Source of the DNA: Candidatus Sulfotelmatobacter sp.
GTDB lineage: Bacteria; Acidobacteriota; Terriglobia; Terriglobales; Acidobacteriaceae
DNA length: 5,352 nt
Assembly (NCBI GenBank): GCA_030037575.1
Contig: JASHRB010000337.1
Location: forward strand, 1 to 5,352
Direction of reading: 5' to 3'
Shown here: positions 1 to 5,352 of the stretch, in pieces
How positions within the stretch are numbered: the first letter of the stretch is position 1
How the letters are laid out: each line of letters starts with the position of its first letter
The notes under the pieces: generated by a model
Database searches by the model: none
What the model saw: the letters and a program-made list of their open reading frames with translations, nothing else
Told to the model about the DNA's origin: nothing
Position numbers and translations under genes: made by a program

Positions 1-96
1 TGCGTTTGTGGATTCCCCTCTCCCCACGGGGGCGGCGAGAAGCGAAAATTGCGTGCTAAACTCTTGGGCGATTGGGGTTCAATGAGGAATTCATCC
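1..96 (+). other. Leader region upstream of the export gene
   Basis: There is no assignable gene here. The export gene's reading frame stays open through it to base 1, but the residues encoded before ATG 97 do not resemble the family. CCCC (22-25) and GGGG (28-31) could form a very small stem. I could not find a convincing -35/-10 pair; TAAACT at 58-63 matches 4 of 6 of a -10 box but has no fitting -35. Confidence 0.4.
84..88 (+). promoter_or_regulatory. Ribosome binding site deciding the start of the export gene
   Basis: GAGGA lies 8 bases before the ATG at 97. The alternative starts have poorer sites: ATG 82 has only GGGG at 74-77, four bases from its next codon boundary, and TTG 49 has none. 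This supports the 342-residue form with its signal peptide right at the N-terminus. Confidence 0.65.
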
Positions 97-1125
97 ATGC
101 AAGCCGGCAGAGTCCACCTTGCCCGCAGCGCAGGCTTTTTTGGCCTTTCCGTGGCCTTAGTGTGCGGTGCACAATGCAGATTGCGGGCGCAGAATGAAGC
201 TCAGCCTAGCGGAGCGCAGCCGCCTGCGGCGGGATCAACCGCGGTGGTGCCGGTGCATGGTGATCCAGCGCGAACTGATGGCAGTGAACTATCTCTCACG
301 GCCTCGAATTCACCAAGCTTAAAGCTGGGCCCCGGCGATCTGATCGAAGTGAGCGTCTACAACGTGCCGGAGTTGACCACCAAAGCAAGAGTAGGAAATT
401 CGGGGGATATCTATCTGCCGCTCATCGACTACGTTCATGTCGCGGGCCGGAGCGCGGATGAAGCCCAAGAGCTGATTCAGAAGAAACTGGAAGATGGCGG
501 CTTCGTGCGCAATGCGCACGTGAGCGTTTATGTGGATGAGTCGGCGTCGCAGCATGTGACAATGCTGGGAGAAGTTGCCCGACCAGGCGTTTACCCGGCG
601 CTGGCAGGTCGAAGGCTCTACGATTTCATTTCGGCGGCGGGCGGATTTACCGCCACTGCGGGACGGAAGATAACGGTGATCCACGAGCAAGGGCAACGTA
701 TCACCCTCGATTTGCCCCGTAATCTGGGCGACGATGCCCACGACAATATCGCCATTTTGGCGGGAGACACTATATCGGTGGCCAAAGCGCCCATCGTTTA
801 TGTTGTCGGAGATGTGGGTCATCCCACGGGTTTGCTGCTGGATAACGGCAGTTTGACGGTGCTGCAGGCGCTGGCGCTTGCCGGTGGAACCAACCACACG
901 GCGAAGATGGGCGCAGTACGGATCATCCGCAAGAGCGCCGCCGGGATGACGGAAACCAAGGTGCCGTTGAAGAAGATGCTGGAGGCAAAGGCCCCGGATA
1001 TGAACCTGCAAGCCGACGACATTCTTTTTGTGCCGTTGAGCGGGGCGCGATACGCGATGTCGCAAGGGATGCAGGTGGCAGTGTCAACTGCGGCCAGCGT
1101 CGGAGTGGTTGCGGCGCATCCGTGA
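97..1125 (+). CDS. Outer-membrane polysaccharide export protein (Wza/OPX family, Poly_export plus two SLBB domains)
   Basis: The protein is expected to form the periplasmic/outer-membrane channel that releases capsule or exopolysaccharide, working with an inner-membrane Wzc-type or ABC partner not in this window. I chose the ATG at 97 (342 residues) because GAGGA at 84-88 lies 8 bases before it and the N-terminus then reads as a signal peptide: Arg/His-containing start, hydrophobic core around residues 13-27 (FFGLSVALVCG), probable cleavage near LRAQ (30-33). Other starts are ATG 82 and TTG 49; the frame stays open to base 1. Residues 34-74 are a low-complexity Ala/Pro/Gly linker. Poly_export spans about 75-149 (LGPGDLIEVSVYNVPEL), the first SLBB about 152-229 (GEVARPGVYP), the second about 233-312 (VVGDVGHPTG, ending DDILFVP). 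A 24-residue Ala/Val-rich tail may be the membrane-spanning helix seen in Wza. Neither Cys 23 nor Cys 27 sits in a canonical lipobox. Family call firm; the exported polymer is unknown. Confidence 0.93.
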   Translation: MQAGRVHLARSAGFFGLSVALVCGAQCRLRAQNEAQPSGAQPPAAGSTAVVPVHGDPARTDGSELSLTASNSPSLKLGPGDLIEVSVYNVPELTTKARVGNSGDIYLPLIDYVHVAGRSADEAQELIQKKLEDGGFVRNAHVSVYVDESASQHVTMLGEVARPGVYPALAGRRLYDFISAAGGFTATAGRKITVIHEQGQRITLDLPRNLGDDAHDNIAILAGDTISVAKAPIVYVVGDVGHPTGLLLDNGSLTVLQALALAGGTNHTAKMGAVRIIRKSAAGMTETKVPLKKMLEAKAPDMNLQADDILFVPLSGARYAMSQGMQVAVSTAASVGVVAAHP

Positions 1126-1180
1126 GGGGGCGCGGCCGGCCAAGTCTCTCCAGCGGGTTTTGTCGGCGGGTCGGCGTTCC
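1126..1180. other. 55-base convergent gap between export gene and glycosyltransferase
   Basis: This is the whole space between the TGA of the + strand gene and the TAG of the - strand gene. It holds an 8-base palindrome GGCCGGCC (1134-1141) and a 7-base direct repeat GTCGGCG (1162-1168 and 1170-1176, period 8). I see no stem followed by a T-run on either strand, so termination here is probably Rho-dependent or depends on convergent transcription. That last step is inference. Confidence 0.6.
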
Positions 1181-2458
1181 CTAGGCGGCAAATTCGGTTT
1201 CGCGCACGCGGGGCAACCGCATTAATTCCTCCAGCACGCCCATGTATTTCTCTGCGCTTTGGCGGCGCGACAACTTCCGCAGAATGTATTCCCTGCCATT
1301 GCGGCCGAACTTACCGCCAAGCTCGCGATGGCCGGCGAGATGACGAATCGCATCCGCCAGCGCATCGACATTCTCAGGTTCGATGGTAATGCCGGCGCGA
1401 GCCTCTTCGAGAATGGCGCGAGCCTGGCCTTCGACGCCCAGGATCACCGGGCGTTCGCATGACATGAACTCGAGCATTTTGGATGGAATAACCGTCTTGA
1501 ACAGTTCCCTCTTCTTGAGCGGAACCAGGCAAGCATCGGACGCACCGATGTAAGCCGGAATTTTCTCGCGAGGCTGTTGCTCGAGGAATCGCAGATTGTG
1601 GAGATTCAGCTCTCGAGCCAGAGCCAGCAATCGAGCTTTCTCGCCCCCCTCGCCAATCATAAGAAAAATAATTTCCGGATTCGTTTTGGCAAGGAGCGCG
1701 GCGGCGTGAATGACGGTTTCGAGACCCTGTGCCATGCCCATCGTTCCGATATAGGAAACGACGAAGTTGGCTTCAATTCCCAGTGTCCGCCGGTGATCGG
1801 CTGCTGGGCAAGGGGCGAAGGTTTGAGTATCCACGCCGTTCTCGATAACAGAAATTTTTTGGTGTGGAACGTAACAGTTTTTGACGAGGTGTTCTTCGAA
1901 GGCGGGAGTAACCACCACGATTCGGTCTGCACGGTGGTACAGAAAGCCAGCGATTCTGTTTAGAGAACGATACAGCAAGGATGTGTCGGTTCCGAGGCCG
2001 ACAGCGGGGAGAGATTCGGGCCACAGATCACGCACCTCAAGTATGAACAGGGCGTTTTTGCAGCGCGCCAGCCACCATCCAGAAAGGCCCACAAGTAACT
2101 GCGGCGAAGTTGCGATGACAACGTCGGGACGGGGTAACGCGAGCCCGCGCAGTGCAGCGGACAAACAAAACGAACTATAGTTCAGGATGCGCTCGTGCGC
2201 TTTTCTGTTGGGAAGCGGAAGCAGCCAGGTGCGAACTACGTCTGCGCCGTTTCTTTGTTCGCGGAAAAACAGGCGCCGAGAACGACTGCGATACTCTCTG
2301 GGAATCAGTCCGTTCGGATGATTGGGAAAACCGGTGAGCACGGTGACGTCGTGGCCGGCTCTCGCCCAATACTGCGATAACTCGGCGGCCCGCGCGGCGG
2401 GCGCGCCCATCTCCGGCGGAAAGTATTGCGATACGTAGAGAATCCTCATGGCGCGCAT
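1181..2458 (-). CDS. Glycosyltransferase family 4, WbuB-like
   Basis: A GT-B retaining glycosyltransferase that probably adds one sugar to a lipid-linked repeat unit on the cytoplasmic face of the inner membrane. The founding relative, WbuB, is assigned to N-acetyl-L-fucosamine transfer; donor and acceptor here are not determined. The N-terminal domain starts RILYVSQYFPPEMGAPAAR (5-23) and continues with TGFPNHPNG (42-50), both typical of the WbuB group. A hydrophobic stretch near 113-140 may dip into the membrane. EVRDLWPES (141-149) is a hallmark of this subfamily. The C-terminal nucleotide-sugar domain shows ENGVD (206-210), SYIGTMGMAQGLETVI (235-250) and IPSKMLEFM (324-332). Glu 330 takes the place of the second Glu of the EX7E motif; the first is not Glu here (Thr 322). 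The 425-residue length is normal. The start is ATG 2458 or ATG 2449: 2458 has a weak GGTGG 9 bases upstream, whereas 2449 gives the more usual MRILYVSQ start. It lies downstream of the bi-domain oxidoreductase on the same strand, across a 157-base spacer. Confidence 0.92.
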   Translation of the reverse strand: MRAMRILYVSQYFPPEMGAPAARAAELSQYWARAGHDVTVLTGFPNHPNGLIPREYRSRSRRLFFREQRNGADVVRTWLLPLPNRKAHERILNYSSFCLSAALRGLALPRPDVVIATSPQLLVGLSGWWLARCKNALFILEVRDLWPESLPAVGLGTDTSLLYRSLNRIAGFLYHRADRIVVVTPAFEEHLVKNCYVPHQKISVIENGVDTQTFAPCPAADHRRTLGIEANFVVSYIGTMGMAQGLETVIHAAALLAKTNPEIIFLMIGEGGEKARLLALARELNLHNLRFLEQQPREKIPAYIGASDACLVPLKKRELFKTVIPSKMLEFMSCERPVILGVEGQARAILEEARAGITIEPENVDALADAIRHLAGHRELGGKFGRNGREYILRKLSRRQSAEKYMGVLEELMRLPRVRETEFAA

Positions 2459-2615
2459 AAGACTGAACCACCGTGGGCTGGCTCAAGCCGGGCGCGGTGC
2501 TTGCTTGCTAAAATGACATTCCTTGTCCCGCCGGTGAGCGCGCGCGACTTCGGAATGACACCGCCTTGAGGCAGTCTTCGCAATTTTCGAACTAAACCAC
2601 CACCAACGATCGGCC
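2459..2615 (-). other. 157-base spacer upstream of the glycosyltransferase
   Basis: This non-coding gap separates the bi-domain oxidoreductase stop from the glycosyltransferase start. It is much longer than the 4-base overlap upstream, so the glycosyltransferase may have its own promoter. The best sigma-70-like pair on the - strand is TTGCGA (2583-2578) and TGTCAT (2560-2555) with 17 bases between, each matching only 4 of 6 consensus positions, which is weak. The spacer also contains an imperfect inverted repeat (2514-2560), the small palindrome GCCTTGAGGC (2563-2572) and a GCTT repeat near 2499-2508. A short open frame crosses it, but I regard that as a shadow. Confidence 0.5.
2514..2560. 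repeat. Imperfect inverted repeat in the spacer
   Basis: The 9-base arms TGACATTCC (2514-2522) and GGAATGACA (2552-2560) pair at 8 of 9 positions around a 29-base GC-rich centre. The - strand reading begins TGTCATTCCGA and ends AGGAATGTCA. I recall the TGTCATTCCGA start and GAGGAAT-like end as the look of dispersed intergenic repeats in some acidobacterial and other genomes; this is recollection, not a search. It could instead be a regulator-binding site or chance. Confidence 0.4.
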
Positions 2616-2625
2616 TCAAGAGGCC
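2612..2625 (-). other. Perfect small hairpin over the stop codon of the bi-domain oxidoreductase
   Basis: GGCCTC (2612-2617) and GAGGCC (2620-2625) are perfect inverted arms. In the - strand transcript this folds as a 5-base-pair stem with a CUUG loop, and the UGA stop (2618-2616) overlaps the loop and stem. No U-run follows, so it is not an intrinsic terminator. It could slow 3' exonucleases or mark a processing point, or it may be a chance product of GC-rich codons. Confidence 0.35.
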
Positions 2626-4832
2626 TGGCCAAAGTCGTCTTGGTCGCAAATGCGGTCTTCCCGGTATCCCTGCTTCAGGGCAACGGGCTGGCCCAGACAG
2701 CGCGATTCCTCGAGAGCGAAAGTGGTCCGCATCGTAGTTACAATTTCAGCGAAGGGGATTGGCGATCGGGTGCCGTTCTGTATTGCGGAAACGAAGGCTT
2801 TCCATTCGCCGCGATGCCCCTTATCTTGATGCAGGAGGGATCGAAAGATTTTCTTCTCACCGCCGCAAGCCAGCTCTAGACGGCGGAAATCTTCGAGTAC
2901 GGCGACACAGCCTCCACCGAAAACCTCGATTCGTTCTTTCGAATACGATTTGGCGCCGTTGGCAAGATAGCTGATCGCACCCAGAGCACCGTTGGCAAAG
3001 CGCAGTGAGCAGACCACGTTGTCATTGCTATGGCGGGCGGAATTCGCCAGCGAACGGGTCTCGACCTCAACGGGAAAACCGTCCGTCAGGTAACAAAGGA
3101 AATCCACGAAATGGCAGACTTCGCCGATGATGCGGCCTCCCCCCTGTTGCGGATCGTTCAACCAGTGATCGGAGGAAAGAAATCCTGCGTTCACGCGATA
3201 GTGAAGAACCAGAGGTTCGCCCGCGAGGGCGAGAAATTTCTTCATGCGAATCGAGAGCGGCGCAAAGCGCCGATTGAAACCAACCGTGAGCAGGCGGTCC
3301 CTATGGCGTTTATGGGCATCGATGATGCCGCCTAGTTCTGTGGCGTTGAGACAAAGCGGCTTTTCGCAGAAAACGTGCTTGCCGGCGTTGAGGGCGGTAA
3401 TGACCTGGTGGGCGTGCAAATGATGACGCGTGGCGATCACCATCGCACTCACGTCGGGATTGTCGAAAATCTCTTGCTCGTCAGAAGTGCAGGAGGCGAA
3501 GCCAAACTTTACAGCCGCGTGGCGGGCGTGGGAACCGTTCGCCGCAGCCAGCGCGATTTTCTCCACTCCTCCAGCCTGTTCGATTGCCGGCAAGAGCGTG
3601 CCGATGGCGAAACTTCCGGCGCCCAGGAAGCCAAGTCGAATGTTTTTGTCGCTGGTAATCCTCCGGTTCGCGGATGCTATCTCCACACGTTGATCATAAT
3701 TGCGCGCTTCGGGATATTCGATCAGCACTCCCAACGATGGCTCGCTGGTTTTTCGGGTGATCAGATCGTACGCCTCATGCGCGCGCTCAATCGGAAAACG
3801 ATGCGTGATCAGCGGCCGAAGGTTGATTTTGCGATCGGCCAGAAGTTTCACGAAAGCTTCCATGTTGCGCGTTTGTGTCCAGCGAACATAGCCGATGGGG
3901 TAGTCGATTCCTTTTTGCTCGTAGGCTGAGTCGTAACGGCCGGGGCCATAGGAGCGCGAAACACGAAAATCCAGTTCCTTCTCGTAAAAGCTCCTGCGCG
4001 GGATGTCCATGGAAACGGTTCCCAGGGCAACCACCGCAGCGCGATTGCGCGCAATGGCACCAGCTAATTCGATTGGATCATTGCTGGCAGTTTGGGCTGC
4101 GACGATTACGCCGTCGACGCCATGACCAGCGGAGTGCTGCATGCACAAATCGTGAAATTGGGAAGGCGAAGTGCTGACCGCGTCGGCCTGACAGCGCAGT
4201 GCGAGTTCGACACGCTCGGGGGAAATGTCCATGCCCAGCACGCAACAGCCAGCCGCTTTTAAAATTTGTAGCGTGAGCTGGCCGAGTAAGCCAAGACCGA
4301 TGACGGCGACAATATCTCCGAGCTTGGCATCTGCGTTGCGCACGCCGTGAAGCGCGACAGCACCGAGGGTTGTAAACGTGGCCTCATCGAAGGCAACCGC
4401 TTCCGAAGGAATGCGCGCGACGAGCAGTCGCGGTACACCGGCAAATTCGGCGTGAACCGCATGACCGGCGCCGGCGCAGGCAACGCGATCTCCGGTGGCA
4501 ATGCCGGTGACGCCCTCGCCCACCGCGATGACGGTTCCGGCGCTGCTGTAACCCAAGGCGCTTGGCTGATCGAGACGACTGCGCACGGCGGAAATGGTCG
4601 CTGCCAATCCGTCGCGGTTCATTTTGCTCAAAACTTCGCGGACCAGGTCAGGACGCATGCGCGCTTTCTGAAACAAACTCTTGCCCGCGAATTCTGAAGA
4701 GGCGCGCTCTGTACCAGTGGAAACCAGCGATGTGGCGGTGCGAATCAGAACGCAGCCCGACAGCAATTTTGGCGCTGGAACTTCCTCTACCGTGACTTCT
4801 GCGGTCCGAGCATTCTGGAAAACTTGTTTCAT
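2616..4832 (-). CDS. Bi-domain oxidoreductase: zinc-free alcohol-dehydrogenase-like domain fused to Gfo/Idh/MocA domain
   Basis: A cytoplasmic NAD(P)-linked enzyme of 738 residues, probably acting on a sugar or nucleotide sugar in surface polysaccharide synthesis; substrate and reaction are unknown. Residues 1-375 are a medium-chain dehydrogenase: VSTGTE (37-42), GYSSAGTVIAVGEGV (94-108), GDRVACAG (114-121), Rossmann GLGLLG (179-184) with Asp 202 at the end of strand 2 suggesting NAD, then SYGPGRYDSAYEQKG (294-308). The usual CGSD/GHE zinc ligands and four-Cys structural zinc loop are absent. Residues 397-715 are a Gfo/Idh/MocA dehydrogenase: GFLGAGSFA (401-409), EKP (490-492) with Lys 491 as likely catalytic residue, GFNRRFAP (518-525), GGGRIIGEVCHFVDF (564-578) with His 574 and Asp 577. 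The Asp common in the GGGxLxD motif is Gly 570 here. The ATG at 4832 overlaps the TGA of the upstream heparinase-like gene (ATGA), implying translational coupling, and gives a normal N-terminus (MKQVFQNARTAEVTVEEVPAP). Both halves look intact, so this is a true fusion and not a frameshift artefact. Confidence 0.93.
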   Translation of the reverse strand: MKQVFQNARTAEVTVEEVPAPKLLSGCVLIRTATSLVSTGTERASSEFAGKSLFQKARMRPDLVREVLSKMNRDGLAATISAVRSRLDQPSALGYSSAGTVIAVGEGVTGIATGDRVACAGAGHAVHAEFAGVPRLLVARIPSEAVAFDEATFTTLGAVALHGVRNADAKLGDIVAVIGLGLLGQLTLQILKAAGCCVLGMDISPERVELALRCQADAVSTSPSQFHDLCMQHSAGHGVDGVIVAAQTASNDPIELAGAIARNRAAVVALGTVSMDIPRRSFYEKELDFRVSRSYGPGRYDSAYEQKGIDYPIGYVRWTQTRNMEAFVKLLADRKINLRPLITHRFPIERAHEAYDLITRKTSEPSLGVLIEYPEARNYDQRVEIASANRRITSDKNIRLGFLGAGSFAIGTLLPAIEQAGGVEKIALAAANGSHARHAAVKFGFASCTSDEQEIFDNPDVSAMVIATRHHLHAHQVITALNAGKHVFCEKPLCLNATELGGIIDAHKRHRDRLLTVGFNRRFAPLSIRMKKFLALAGEPLVLHYRVNAGFLSSDHWLNDPQQGGGRIIGEVCHFVDFLCYLTDGFPVEVETRSLANSARHSNDNVVCSLRFANGALGAISYLANGAKSYSKERIEVFGGGCVAVLEDFRRLELACGGEKKIFRSLLHQDKGHRGEWKAFVSAIQNGTRSPIPFAEIVTTMRTTFALEESRCLGQPVALKQGYREDRICDQDDFGQAS
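4829..4832 (-). other. ATGA stop/start overlap between heparinase-like gene and bi-domain oxidoreductase
   Basis: Read on the - strand, the bases ATGA contain both the ATG of the oxidoreductase and the TGA of the heparinase-like gene. The only purine-rich stretch upstream is GCAGG about 13-17 bases before the ATG, which is weak and distant. Initiation probably relies on ribosomes finishing the upstream gene. Confidence 0.8.
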
Positions 4833-5352
4833 ACGTTCAGCGCGCCTGCGGGGGGAAACGAAGCGTTTGTTTCCGGCAGAAGACTCGTTCGATAGATTTC
4901 AGAATCGCTTTGGGATGATTCATGGCCTCGATGGAGGATCACGAGTTCGTCGTTGTTCGATTCGAGTTTCGAGTCTTGCACAAGAATGACGGTAACAAAC
5001 TTGACGGGCAGGCTGGCTTGAGTTTCACAAATGAGAGAAACTGCCGGCCGGAGTTCGCCGTAGGTCGGCGCTTCCCAGCCAAGCAGGTTCACCTCGTCAT
5101 CGGTAAGCGTTGACGAGGAGTTGGTAAAGATTCGAGTTCCTCCACGAATCACTGAGGCCTGGGCGCAAGCGCTGGAATACATACTCCAGGTCATTTGAGA
5201 CCGGCCCAAAGCAAACAGAACATGAAAAGGAGATTCGCGAACCTCGAATAGCAAGTCTGCGGCAAGCCAGTGCAGGCGAAGATGGTGTTCGCCGGCACCC
5301 GTCAAATCGTCGATGATGACCCATCCCCGACCGGCGAGCCACTGAACTGTGC
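4829..5352 (-). CDS. Heparinase II/III-family protein, C-terminal part (5' end outside window)
   Basis: Only the last 174 or so codons are visible. The frame is open to the right edge, so the true start lies beyond base 5352; the TTG at 5305 is an internal Leu. Heparinase II/III and related lyases cleave uronic-acid polysaccharides by beta-elimination through an N-terminal (alpha/alpha) toroid, which is not visible here, and end in a beta-sheet domain. The visible part fits that end: GRGWVIIDDLTGAGEHHLRL resembles the family's 'live with, decide, disorder of the chain' beta-sandwich pattern (…VVDxLxGxGEHxxxLxxH), then GWEAPTYGELRPA and LPVKFVTVIL match the usual W-x-P-x-YG…P-A and LP-x-x-FVT-x-L close. 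A polar 47-residue tail (SKLESNNDELV… to PPAGALNV) follows and has no obvious motif. The gene ends in an ATGA overlap with the bi-domain oxidoreductase, so the two are very likely one transcript. No catalytic residue is visible, so lyase activity cannot be judged. Confidence 0.78.
   Translation of the reverse strand, partial: TVQWLAGRGWVIIDDLTGAGEHHLRLHWLAADLLFEVRESPFHVLFALGRSQMTWSMYSSACAQASVIRGGTRIFTNSSSTLTDDEVNLLGWEAPTYGELRPAVSLICETQASLPVKFVTVILVQDSKLESNNDELVILHRGHESSQSDSEIYRTSLLPETNASFPPAGALNV

Noticed and set aside
49..96. Upstream starts TTG 49 and ATG 82 for the export gene
   Set aside because: They would place extra polar residues before the signal peptide and have poor ribosome binding sites, while ATG 97 has GAGGA at ideal spacing.
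319..1065. Long open frame (248 codons) on the - strand opposite the export gene
   Set aside because: It is fully antisense to a clearly recognised OPX gene, its translation is rich in Arg/His with no recognisable domain, and it is explained by the codon bias of the + strand gene.
1126..1180. Possible bidirectional terminator between the convergent genes
   Set aside because: GGCCGGCC and the GTCGGCG repeat do not make a hairpin followed by a T-run on either strand.
2555..2583. Possible sigma-70 promoter (TTGCGA, 17 bases, TGTCAT) for the glycosyltransferase
   Set aside because: Each box matches only 4 of 6 consensus positions and the -10 overlaps the inverted repeat arm; such matches are common by chance. 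Noted in the spacer entry but not called as a feature.
2446..2649. 67-codon - strand frame spanning the spacer before the glycosyltransferase
   Set aside because: It overlaps both neighbouring genes in another frame, its Arg/Gly/Leu-rich composition looks like translated GC-rich non-coding DNA, and no domain is visible.
3375..3929. 184-codon + strand open frame inside the bi-domain oxidoreductase
   Set aside because: It is antisense to conserved coding sequence covering both Rossmann halves, has no family resemblance, and lacks a convincing ribosome binding site.
5097..5342. 81-codon - strand frame near the right edge
   Set aside because: It lies in a different frame from the heparinase-like C-terminus, which is open to the window edge and has recognisable family motifs.
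1..5352. tRNA, rRNA, CRISPR array, insertion sequence or attachment site
   Set aside because: I saw no cloverleaf-like segment, regularly spaced repeats, transposase-like frame or terminal inverted repeats with target duplications.

Overview
This window is part of a chromosomal exopolysaccharide or capsule locus from a Gram-negative bacterium. It has four protein-coding genes: one on the + strand and three on the - strand, converging on a 55-base gap. The outer-membrane polysaccharide export gene implies a double-membrane cell. The moderately high G+C and the gene repertoire (OPX export protein, WbuB-like glycosyltransferase, bi-domain oxidoreductase, heparinase-like protein) would fit an acidobacterium, but that placement is an impression and is not proven by anything in the window.

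Layout. Bases 97-1125 (+) encode a secreted polysaccharide export protein of the Wza/OPX family, with one Poly_export domain and two SLBB-type domains. The opposing set, read from right to left, begins with the 3' end of a heparinase II/III-family gene that enters from beyond the right edge (4829-5352, -). This overlaps by four bases (ATGA) a 738-codon bi-domain oxidoreductase (2616-4832, -), which fuses an alcohol-dehydrogenase-like half to a Gfo/Idh/MocA half. After a 157-base spacer comes a WbuB-like family 4 glycosyltransferase (1181-2458, -). Coding density is high. I see no RNA gene, CRISPR array, insertion sequence or convincing factor-independent terminator.

How the genes may work together (inference). 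The glycosyltransferase would add a sugar to a lipid-linked repeat unit in the cytoplasm. The bi-domain oxidoreductase would alter a sugar or sugar nucleotide by NAD(P)-linked redox chemistry. The heparinase-like protein would cleave or otherwise act on a uronic-acid-containing chain. The OPX protein would form the outer-membrane exit channel. The precise substrates cannot be read from the sequence.

The most interesting points are the translationally coupled heparinase/bi-domain oxidoreductase pair next to a glycosyltransferase, the two-Rossmann fusion without visible zinc ligands, and a spacer holding an imperfect inverted repeat that looks like a dispersed intergenic element. I found no clear sign of an entirely new system. 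The enzyme cassette is a recognisable but functionally uncharacterised type.
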